From the NCBI GenBank assembly GCA_947464665.1, contig CANHXV010000057.1, positions 1 to 11,318 of the forward strand: a DNA stretch of 11,318 nucleotides. The letters run 5' to 3'. The translations under genes and the position numbers were made by a program. Under the pieces are notes generated by a model. The model ran no database searches. It had not been told where the DNA came from and worked only from the letters and a program-made list of their open reading frames with translations. This DNA comes from Comamonadaceae bacterium (GTDB taxonomy: Bacteria; Pseudomonadota; Gammaproteobacteria; Burkholderiales; Burkholderiaceae_C). Each line of letters starts with the position of its first letter. Position 1 is the stretch's first letter. This document shows positions 5,468 through 11,318 of this stretch, piece by piece.

Positions 5468-7822
5468 ATGAACGCGCCCATTTCTTTGCATAATTTGTTG
5501 CCCGTCTCGGGCATTCAGCAAGGCACCGATGTCATTCATGAGTCTGCACATTTGCATGTGACAGGCAGCGCCACTTTCACCGACGACATGCCTGAGTTGG
5601 CGGGCACTTTGTATGCGGCTCTCATTATGTCGCCGGTTGCGCATGGCGAACTGATTGGCGATGGCATTGACCGTGAAGCTATTTTGAAAGAGCACGGTGT
5701 GGTGGCGGTTTACACCGCCAAAGACATACCGGGCGAAAACAATTGCGGCCCCATCGTTCACGACGATCCTTTCTTGGCGGTCGGCAAGGTTGAATTTTTA
5801 GGCCAAGCGGTGGCTGTGGTGGTGGCACGCGAAATGTTGTATGCCCGCGAAGCCGCGCACAAAGCCAAAGTGTTGGTCAAAGAACTGCCCCCCATCTTGA
5901 CCATTGACGAAGCCATGGCGGCGCAAAGTTTTGTCATGCCCCCCAAGGGCATCACGCGCGGCAATGCATCAGAGGCCATTGCCAAGGCGCCGCGCAAAGT
6001 GAAGGGCAGCACTGAAACGGGTCAGCAAGAACAGTTTTACATGGAAGGCCAAATTACTTACGCCGTGCCGCGTGAAGATGGCCAACTCACTTTGTATTCT
6101 TCAACGCAACACCCTGATGGCAATCAGCGTGAGGCCGCTGCTGCCTTGAACTTGAGCACCAACGATGTCGAAGTGATTTGCAGGCGCATGGGTGGCGGAT
6201 TTGGCGGCAAAGAAGGCAATGCCAGTATTTTCAGTCAGAGCGCTGCGCTGGCTGCATTCAAATTGCAACGTCCCGTGAAGTTGCGCGTGAACCGCGACGA
6301 CGACATGATGATCACGGGCAAGCGCCACGACTTCCGCATTGATTACGAAGTGGGCTACGACGACGAAGGTCGCATTTTGGGCGCCGATATCACGCTCTTG
6401 TCGCGCTGTGGTTACAGCACCGATTATTCAGGCCCAGTGAACGACCGTGCGTGTTTGCACATCGACAACTGCTACTACATTCCTAACCTGAAACTCATCA
6501 GTCACCGTTGCAAAACCAATACCCAAAGCGCCACAGCTTTCCGCGGTTTTGGCGGTCCCCAGGGCATGTTTGGCATTGAAACCATCATCGAGCAAATTGC
6601 CAATGACATTGGCAAAGATCCTTTAGATGTTCGCATGCTCAACATTTACCAAGACCCTGCTGTGTCTGGCAACCCCGCCACCATGGTCACGCAATATGGT
6701 CAGACCATTGCTGACTGGGTGGGCGACAAGGTCATCACCCAAGTGGCAGCAGAGGCTAAGTACCGCGAACGAAGAGACAGCGTGAATGCGTTCAATAAAG
6801 TGAACAAGCGTCGCAAGCGCGGTTTGGCCTTGGTGCCCTTGAAGTTTGGTATCAGCTTTACCGCCACCATGCTCAACCAAGGCGGCGCCTTGCTCAATAT
6901 TTACATGGACGGCTCTGTGAGTGTGAACCATGGCGGAACTGAAATGGGCCAAGGCCTCAACACCAAAATGGCGCAAGTGTGTGCCGATGGTTTGGGAATC
7001 GATTTGTCTTACGTTCGAGTGACCGGCACCGACACCCAAAAAGTGCCCAATGCATCGGCCACTTCTGCTTCCAGTGGTGCCGACATCAATGGCGCGGCCA
7101 TCATGAATGCCACGGCCCAAATGCGCGCTCGTTTGGCACCTGTGGCTGCCAACATGCTGGGTTGCAAAGACACGGAAGTGAACTTTGCCAACAGCATGGC
7201 GCATTGCGGTGGCAAGTCGGTTGAGTGGACGGCTGTGGCCAAGCAAGCGTGGTTGGATCGCGTGGGCTTGTCGGTGGCAGGCTTCTACATGACGCCCGAA
7301 ATCAAGTACGACTTTGCAACGCTAACGGGTCATGCCTTTTATTACTACTGCTACGGCGCTTCTGTCAGTGAAGTAGAAATTGACACACGCACAGGTGAGT
7401 GGTGGCTGAAGGCTGTGGACATTGTTCACGACGCAGGCAAGAGCATCAACCCTGCTATCGACAAAGGCCAAATTGAAGGCGGCTACGTGCAAGGCATGGG
7501 CTGGCTCACGATGGAAGAGTGCATTTGGGATAAGAAGGGCAAGTTCCTGACGCACGGCCCTAGTACCTACAAAATCCCCGTAGCTGGCGACATCCCTGAG
7601 CACTTCAAAGTCACCTTGTTTGATGGTAGCAACCTGAAGCCAACCCCCTTTAATTCAAAGGCAGTGGGCGAGCCCCCATTGATGTTGGCCTTGTCAACTT
7701 TCTTTGCATTGCGTGACGCAGTCAGTGCCAGTGCCGACCACCAAACAGTGGTTCACATGAGCGCGCCTGCTACGCCAGAAAAGATTTTGATGAGTTGTGA
7801 AAAAGCCAAGGCGGCGGTTTAG
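5468..7822 (+). CDS. xdhB: Xanthine dehydrogenase large subunit XdhB (molybdopterin-binding)
   Basis: A 784-residue catalytic subunit that hydroxylates hypoxanthine to xanthine and xanthine to urate at the molybdenum cofactor. Visible motifs: RRMGGGFGGKE (ending in E249), KRHDF, NDRACLHIDNC (R327), TAFRGFGGPQGM (R359, F361), KFGISFT, GGTEMGQGLNTKMAQV and the catalytic KAVGEPPLMLA (E735). E249 and R327 are 78 residues apart, the same spacing as the substrate-orienting Glu802 and Arg880 of bovine xanthine oxidase, which favours a true purine substrate over an aldehyde or CO dehydrogenase role. Length is normal. It begins directly at the xdhA stop behind GGAGGT and ends 4 bases from the convergent lipoprotein gene. 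It should need XdhC, encoded further right, for insertion of sulfurated cofactor. Very secure. Confidence 0.97.
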   Translation: MNAPISLHNLLPVSGIQQGTDVIHESAHLHVTGSATFTDDMPELAGTLYAALIMSPVAHGELIGDGIDREAILKEHGVVAVYTAKDIPGENNCGPIVHDDPFLAVGKVEFLGQAVAVVVAREMLYAREAAHKAKVLVKELPPILTIDEAMAAQSFVMPPKGITRGNASEAIAKAPRKVKGSTETGQQEQFYMEGQITYAVPREDGQLTLYSSTQHPDGNQREAAAALNLSTNDVEVICRRMGGGFGGKEGNASIFSQSAALAAFKLQRPVKLRVNRDDDMMITGKRHDFRIDYEVGYDDEGRILGADITLLSRCGYSTDYSGPVNDRACLHIDNCYYIPNLKLISHRCKTNTQSATAFRGFGGPQGMFGIETIIEQIANDIGKDPLDVRMLNIYQDPAVSGNPATMVTQYGQTIADWVGDKVITQVAAEAKYRERRDSVNAFNKVNKRRKRGLALVPLKFGISFTATMLNQGGALLNIYMDGSVSVNHGGTEMGQGLNTKMAQVCADGLGIDLSYVRVTGTDTQKVPNASATSASSGADINGAAIMNATAQMRARLAPVAANMLGCKDTEVNFANSMAHCGGKSVEWTAVAKQAWLDRVGLSVAGFYMTPEIKYDFATLTGHAFYYYCYGASVSEVEIDTRTGEWWLKAVDIVHDAGKSINPAIDKGQIEGGYVQGMGWLTMEECIWDKKGKFLTHGPSTYKIPVAGDIPEHFKVTLFDGSNLKPTPFNSKAVGEPPLMLALSTFFALRDAVSASADHQTVVHMSAPATPEKILMSCEKAKAAV

Positions 7823-7826
7823 AACT

Positions 7827-8357
7827 TCAGTCTTGCCCCTCGGTGAGGGTGTCAAGCTGGAAGCGACCGCTCTTGTGCCAAAGCCAAACGTCTGAGTAGA
7901 CCACCTTGCCTAAGTGGGTAGGTACAGGGTAGGGTGCTGCTTGCCGAACAGTTTTTTCTATTTCACGCATCACTTCGGGGGCATGACCTGGCGCTCTGAC
8001 CCAGTAGGTTCGGGTTACTTGTCCTTGCTTGTCAACTTCGACATCCAAAACGCCCACGGCGTAAAGCATGGGTGGCATGCGCCCCTTGAAGATTCGAGCG
8101 CCATTGAGTTTGTAAAGGTGTTTGGCAGCGTCCACTCTGTATTCGCGTGCATTGCGTGCATTTGAAGTGGGCCATTGGGGTTGGACAGGCACAGAGGGAA
8201 GAGCAATAGGCGCCACTGGTTTGACAGGCGCGGGTGCAGGCGGCATTGTGTGCGGCAGTGGTGGTGGCGTGCTGCAACCTGTCAGCCACACAGCAACAAC
8301 GCATGTGATGCTAGCCAAGATGGAAGATTTAAAAAGTTGGGCAATGGAAGGAATCAT
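7827..8357 (-). CDS. Proline-rich lipoprotein with TonB-like C-terminal domain
   Basis: A 176-residue predicted lipoprotein of unknown function. The N-terminus has a hydrophobic segment (about 12-25) ending in the lipobox LTGC, with C28 the likely lipidated residue. A Pro/Ala/Val-rich linker (about 30-63) follows, then a folded region (about 95-165) with the pattern GVLDVEVDKQGQVTRTYWVR, RAPGHAPEVMREIEKTVRQA and YPVP, which resembles the C-terminal domain of TonB-like proteins; this resemblance is by eye. Unlike classical TonB it is anchored by a lipid, not a membrane helix. It is the only gene here with no evident purine role and sits in opposite orientation between xdhB and xdhC, 4 bases from the xdhB stop. 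Its start is the ATG at 8357 with a weak, distant AAGG. Real gene likely; function unknown. Confidence 0.75.
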   Translation of the reverse strand: MIPSIAQLFKSSILASITCVVAVWLTGCSTPPPLPHTMPPAPAPVKPVAPIALPSVPVQPQWPTSNARNAREYRVDAAKHLYKLNGARIFKGRMPPMLYAVGVLDVEVDKQGQVTRTYWVRAPGHAPEVMREIEKTVRQAAPYPVPTHLGKVVYSDVWLWHKSGRFQLDTLTEGQD

Positions 8358-8394
8358 TGTTCAAAGGCCTTCAAAACAACATGTGCCATTCTGT

Positions 8395-8406
8395 CACTGT
8401 ACAGTG
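8395..8406. promoter_or_regulatory. 12-bp palindrome in the divergent lipoprotein/xdhC gap
   Basis: CACTGTACAGTG is a perfect 12-bp inverted repeat, midway between the lipoprotein start (8357) and the xdhC start (8441). On the minus strand it would fall between TTCTCA and CAGAAT hexamers spaced 17 bases apart, a plausible but weak promoter for the lipoprotein gene. It differs from the GTATACAC-type palindrome near gntR, so another regulator, or chance, is possible. Confidence 0.35.
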
Positions 8407-8440
8407 TGGTTGAGAAGCATTGAATTGAAAGTAAACGCAA

Positions 8441-9259
8441 GTGCATTGGTTTTCAGAATTGAAATTGAAGTTGGCGCAGAGGCCGGCTATTTGGATCACG
8501 GTACAACAAGCCCAAGGTTCGGTACCTCGTGGTGCGGGCACTGTCATGGCTGTTTTTGCCGATGAGTTTTTGGGCACGATTGGTGGCGGTCACCTTGAAT
8601 TTGAAGCCATTGAGCAGGCCAGGCAATACTTGCTTCAGCCTGCAATGTCCAGTTCATTACCGCTTGAAAAAAGATTTGCGCTTGGGCCCAGTTTGGGTCA
8701 GTGTTGTGGTGGCGCATTGGTCTTGAAGTTTGAGCTCGTCACTGCGGCTGATCAAGTTCGCCTTCAGGCTATTTTGACTGCGCAGGCTGCTGAGCGATTT
8801 ATGCCTCTGGCCTTGTTTGGTGGCGGTCATGTGGGCAAGGCCTTGGTCAAAGTCTTAGCGCCCTTGCCATTTCATGTGAGATGGATCGACAGCCGAGACG
8901 AAATTTTTCCAAGCGATGTAGCCCCCCAAGTTGTGTGTGAACATTCCAACCCGGTGCATGCCGCCGTGGCCGATTTGGTGCCCAACAGCCGCGTTCTCAT
9001 TATGAGTTTCAGCCATGCTGAGGACTTGGATGTGGTGGCGGCCTGCTTGCAGCGCCAGCGAAAACAAAAAGATCTGCCCTACATTGGCCTCATTGGCAGT
9101 GCCACCAAGTGGGCTACTTTCAAGCGCCGCCTTACAGAGCAGGGCTTTTCAGAAGCAGAGTGCCAACAAGTGACATGCCCCATCGGGGTTCCAGGGATTG
9201 AGGGGAAAGAACCTGAAGTGATTGCGGTTGCCGTAGCGGCACAGCTTTTGCAAGCCTAA
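8441..9259 (+). CDS. xdhC: Xanthine dehydrogenase accessory protein XdhC
   Basis: A 272-residue XdhC/CoxI-family chaperone, which in characterised systems binds molybdenum cofactor, helps its sulfuration and delivers it to XdhB; it is not part of the final enzyme. The N-terminal domain (about 5-100) carries GSVPRGAGTVMAV, IGGGHLEFEA and the Q87-C88-C89-G-G motif; the second cysteine pair position is typical of the family and linked to cofactor binding. A Rossmann-like domain (about 122-268) has LFGGGHVGKALV, an acidic WIDSRDE, YIGLIGSATKWATFKRRL and the closing CPIGVPGIEGKEPEVIAVAVAAQLL. The start appears to be a GTG at 8441 with only a weak GAAAG upstream, suggesting low translation as suits a chaperone. 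It is separated from xdhAB by the opposite-strand lipoprotein gene, so it probably has its own promoter. It lies 40 bases before puuD. Confidence 0.94.
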   Translation: MHWFSELKLKLAQRPAIWITVQQAQGSVPRGAGTVMAVFADEFLGTIGGGHLEFEAIEQARQYLLQPAMSSSLPLEKRFALGPSLGQCCGGALVLKFELVTAADQVRLQAILTAQAAERFMPLALFGGGHVGKALVKVLAPLPFHVRWIDSRDEIFPSDVAPQVVCEHSNPVHAAVADLVPNSRVLIMSFSHAEDLDVVAACLQRQRKQKDLPYIGLIGSATKWATFKRRLTEQGFSEAECQQVTCPIGVPGIEGKEPEVIAVAVAAQLLQA

Positions 9260-9262
9260 ATA

Positions 9263-9274
9263 TTGTATACACTT
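9263..9274. promoter_or_regulatory. Second GntR-type operator candidate upstream of puuD
   Basis: TTGTATACACTT lies in the 40-base gap between xdhC and puuD. Ten bases (GTATACACTT, 9265-9274) match the right part of the palindrome between gntR and uraH, and the TGTATACA core is itself palindromic. The left arm has diverged. This suggests that puuD has its own promoter under the same regulator. Confidence 0.55.
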
Positions 9275-9287
9275 CGGTAAACAGTTC

Positions 9288-9291
9288 GGAG
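9288..9291 (+). promoter_or_regulatory. Shine-Dalgarno sequence of puuD
   Basis: GGAG ends 8 bases before the ATG at 9300, supporting that start for the urate hydroxylase. Confidence 0.65.
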
Positions 9292-9299
9292 CCTCATAG

Positions 9300-10520
9300 A
9301 TGGAAGCCTATTTGCTAGATTGGGTTAATTTGCTACTGCGGTGGGTCCATGTGATTACCGTGATTGCGTGGATTGGTTCATCTTTTTACTTTGTCTTCTT
9401 AGACAACAACCTTTTGAAACCCAATTCCCCCGATTTGCTCGAAAAAGGGGTGGATGGCGCCATGTGGGCGGTACACGGAGGCGGTTTTTACAACCCTCAA
9501 AAGTACATGGTGGCACCCAAGAAGATTCATACCAAATTGCACTGGTTTTATTGGGAAAGCTATTCCGCTTGGTTAAGTGGATTTGCTTTGTTCACCGTTT
9601 TGTATTTGTGGAATGCCAGCACCTACCTCATCGACAAATCACTGATGGATTGGTCGCCGGATGCAGCCATCACAGCGGCTCTGAGTTTTTTAGTCATTTT
9701 TTGGTTCCTTTACGACGCCATTTGCCGGCTCTTTGGATTTCGCAAAAATGGTGAATTCATTGTGGCTACGGTCATGTTATGTGTGGTGGCTTTTGCCTCG
9801 TGGCTGGCCTGTCAACTTTTTGCCGGCAGGGCAGCCTTTTTGTTGGTGGGCGCCATGATCGCCACGGCCATGAGCGCCAACGTGTTTGTTTGGATCATTC
9901 CTGGCCAACGCAAGGTGTTGGCTGCCATGACCTCTGGCGAAAAATACGACGCTATGTCCTTGGCCATTCACGGCAAACGCGGCAAACAGCGCAGTGTGCA
10001 CAACACCTATTTCACGCTGCCTGTTATTTTTGCCATGCTGAGCAATCACTACAGCTTTTTGTACACGCATCCACAGCGTTGGCTCATCTTGTTTCTAATG
10101 ATGTTTGCCGGCGCCTTGATTCGTCAGTTCTTTGTGCAACGACATGGCTTCCATTTGGGCCGTACTCGCAATCCGTGGCCTTTTGCGGCGGTGGGTGTGG
10201 TGCTGATAGTGGCTGTCATTGCGGCTATGGCGCCTTGGGGTGCAAAAGATGTTGCGCCCAAAGTGCAAGCCACACCAGCCACTTTTGCACAAGTCAAATC
10301 TGTCATTGACCAGCGTTGCCTCAGTTGCCATGGTGAACAAGTGCAAATGAAAAATGTTCGTTTGGACACCCCTGAAAGTATCAAGCTTCATGCTCAAAAC
10401 GTTTACCAACAAGTGAGTGTGACGCAGCAGATGCCCATGAACAATGTCACTGGCATCACGCCCGAAGAAAGGCAGTGGGTGGCCAGTTGGTATTTGGCTG
10501 GCGCCAAAGTTGAGCCCTAA
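9300..10520 (+). CDS. puuD: Membrane urate hydroxylase PuuD with C-terminal cytochrome c domain
   Basis: A 406-residue integral membrane urate oxidase that converts urate to 5-hydroxyisourate. By hydrophobicity I count about eight membrane segments (roughly 9-33, 83-104, 122-145, 152-173, 178-200, 235-255, 260-280 and 294-312), followed by a soluble domain with one heme c site, C340-L-S-C343-H344, and Met378 or Met380 in QMPMNN as probable sixth ligand. Several membrane-associated histidines (H17, H59, H77, H81, H250) are candidates for further cofactor or substrate sites. This is the PuuD family, which uses cytochrome c rather than O2-derived peroxide chemistry, so electrons probably enter the respiratory chain and the heme domain should face the periplasm. 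No signal peptide apart from the first helix. The product is the UraH substrate. A GntR-type operator candidate lies just upstream. Confidence 0.94.
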   Translation: MEAYLLDWVNLLLRWVHVITVIAWIGSSFYFVFLDNNLLKPNSPDLLEKGVDGAMWAVHGGGFYNPQKYMVAPKKIHTKLHWFYWESYSAWLSGFALFTVLYLWNASTYLIDKSLMDWSPDAAITAALSFLVIFWFLYDAICRLFGFRKNGEFIVATVMLCVVAFASWLACQLFAGRAAFLLVGAMIATAMSANVFVWIIPGQRKVLAAMTSGEKYDAMSLAIHGKRGKQRSVHNTYFTLPVIFAMLSNHYSFLYTHPQRWLILFLMMFAGALIRQFFVQRHGFHLGRTRNPWPFAAVGVVLIVAVIAAMAPWGAKDVAPKVQATPATFAQVKSVIDQRCLSCHGEQVQMKNVRLDTPESIKLHAQNVYQQVSVTQQMPMNNVTGITPEERQWVASWYLAGAKVEP

Positions 10521-10539
10521 CTTGATACGCCGATCAACG

Positions 10540-11318
10540 TCAGTGACCTGCTGCCAGTTGAATGGCGAACTTGTTGTGTCGTTCAACCAAGGTACCAAGG
10601 TCAACGCTGGCCAATTGCCCCTCGCTGACCACGACGCGCCCATTGACCACGGTGTACGCTGCAGGCGCACTGGCACACAGCATGAGACTGCCAATGGCAT
10701 CATGAACCGCGCCACCTGCAAAGCTTAAGTTGCGCAGATCAAACAGGGCCATATCGGCACAAAAGCCCACAGTCAACTGGCCAATGTCATGACGGCCCAA
10801 GGCTTCTGCGCCGCCGCGGGTTGCCAATCTGAGCGCATCGCGCGCTGTCATTTCCATGGGGGCTGTGTCACAACCAAAAATGGTTTTGCCTTCTGCATTC
10901 ACCTGCGGAGCCTCAAGCGATTTTCGAAGACGCGCCAACAACATGGCTTGACGTGCCTCGTTCACCATGTGAGCAGCATCGTTGCTGGCACTGCCGTCTA
11001 CGCCTAAGCCTACAGGCACCCCCGCTTCAATCATTTTTCGAATGGGCGCAATCCCACTGGCCAAGCGCATGTTGCTGCAAGGACAATGTGCAATGCCAGT
11101 GCGCGTGGCTGCAAACAGAGATATACCTTCATCGTCCAATTTGACGCAATGGGCATGCCACACATCGTGCCCTAACCAACCTAGGTCTTCTGCGTATTGC
11201 GTGGGTGTGCGATTGAATTTTTCCAAACTGTAGGCAATGTCATGGTCATTTTCTGCCAAGTGGGTATGCAGCCTCACACCATAGTGCCTGGCCATCTCTG
11301 CCGACAAGCGCATGAGGT
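10540..11318 (-). CDS. 8-oxoguanine deaminase (amidohydrolase), 5' end outside window
   Basis: The C-terminal 259 residues or so of a cytosine/guanine-deaminase-like amidohydrolase; the frame is open through the right edge, so the start and the first metal-binding HxH lie outside. Visible signatures: HTHLAEN (metal His near 11260), WHAHCVKL (metal His region near 11155), CPCSNMRLASGIAPIRKM, and GLGVDGSASND with the catalytic metal-binding Asp near 10997. The HLAEN and CSNMRLASG forms fit 8-oxoguanine deaminases, which convert 8-oxoguanine to urate and ammonia, better than classical guanine deaminase. A triazine hydrolase-like (AtzB/TriA-type) or other deaminase remains possible. Expected to be cytoplasmic. 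It converges on puuD with a 19-base gap; its product would be the substrate of PuuD, which fits the locus. Family certain, exact substrate moderately so. Confidence 0.85.
   Translation of the reverse strand, partial: LMRLSAEMARHYGVRLHTHLAENDHDIAYSLEKFNRTPTQYAEDLGWLGHDVWHAHCVKLDDEGISLFAATRTGIAHCPCSNMRLASGIAPIRKMIEAGVPVGLGVDGSASNDAAHMVNEARQAMLLARLRKSLEAPQVNAEGKTIFGCDTAPMEMTARDALRLATRGGAEALGRHDIGQLTVGFCADMALFDLRNLSFAGGAVHDAIGSLMLCASAPAAYTVVNGRVVVSEGQLASVDLGTLVERHNKFAIQLAAGH

Noticed and set aside
6623..7246. A 207-codon open frame on the minus strand inside xdhB
   Set aside because: It lies wholly opposite a strongly supported XdhB region with conserved catalytic motifs. Its composition (His/Ala/Gly-rich, no recognisable family) is typical of an antisense shadow.
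7823..7826. Terminator between xdhB and the convergent lipoprotein gene
   Set aside because: The gap is only four bases and no strong hairpin with a T-run was seen spanning the two gene ends.
8398..8403. LexA (SOS) box reading of the CTGTACAG core
   Set aside because: LexA boxes need CTGT and ACAG separated by eight bases. Here the half-sites abut with no spacer.
10522..10537. Bidirectional terminator between puuD and the deaminase (TTGAT / ATCAA)
   Set aside because: The stem is only five AT-rich base pairs with a six-base loop and no T-run on either side, too weak to call.
10095..10721. A 208-codon minus-strand frame spanning the end of puuD and the start of the deaminase region
   Set aside because: It overlaps the cytochrome c part of puuD antisense and the deaminase in another frame. 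It shows no domain, and both overlapped genes have clear motifs.

Overview
The window is an almost gene-solid purine-degradation locus. It reads as a betaproteobacterium of the Burkholderiales, probably a Comamonadaceae-like lineage. That placement is an inference from protein style, moderate GC and the gene set; no rRNA or other phylogenetic marker is present. No tRNA, rRNA, CRISPR array, insertion sequence or phage gene was seen, and no gap between genes exceeds 100 bases.

Left block, minus strand (read right to left from about 3465): a GntR/FCD regulator, allantoinase PuuE, a fused OHCU decarboxylase-allantoate amidohydrolase (UraD-AllC), and the first 24 codons of an M20-type metallohydrolase that leaves the window. 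The first three genes are joined by two 4-base ATGA stop/start overlaps. Middle block, plus strand, divergent from the regulator: 5-hydroxyisourate hydrolase UraH, then XdhA (2Fe-2S/FAD) and XdhB (molybdopterin) of xanthine dehydrogenase. A short minus-strand proline-rich lipoprotein gene with a TonB-like C-terminal part follows. Next, plus strand: XdhC, the XDH cofactor-insertion chaperone, and PuuD, a membrane urate hydroxylase with a C-terminal cytochrome c domain. At the right edge, convergent on PuuD, lies the 3' part of an amidohydrolase best read as 8-oxoguanine deaminase.

Together they encode: hypoxanthine/xanthine to urate (XdhAB, matured by XdhC), 8-oxoguanine to urate (deaminase), urate to 5-hydroxyisourate (PuuD, electrons presumably to the respiratory chain), 5-hydroxyisourate to OHCU (UraH), OHCU to S-allantoin (UraD domain), allantoin to allantoate (PuuE), and allantoate to ureidoglycine plus ammonia and CO2 (AllC domain). 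Enzymes acting after allantoate hydrolysis are not seen.

Regulation: a perfect 16-bp palindrome (AAAGTGTATACACTTT) lies between the divergent gntR and uraH genes, and a 10-base match including its TGTATACA core lies just upstream of puuD. This suggests that the GntR protein controls itself, both divergent operons and puuD. The pathway is known; the points most worth a second look are the UraD-AllC fusion, which joins non-consecutive steps, and the shared operator.
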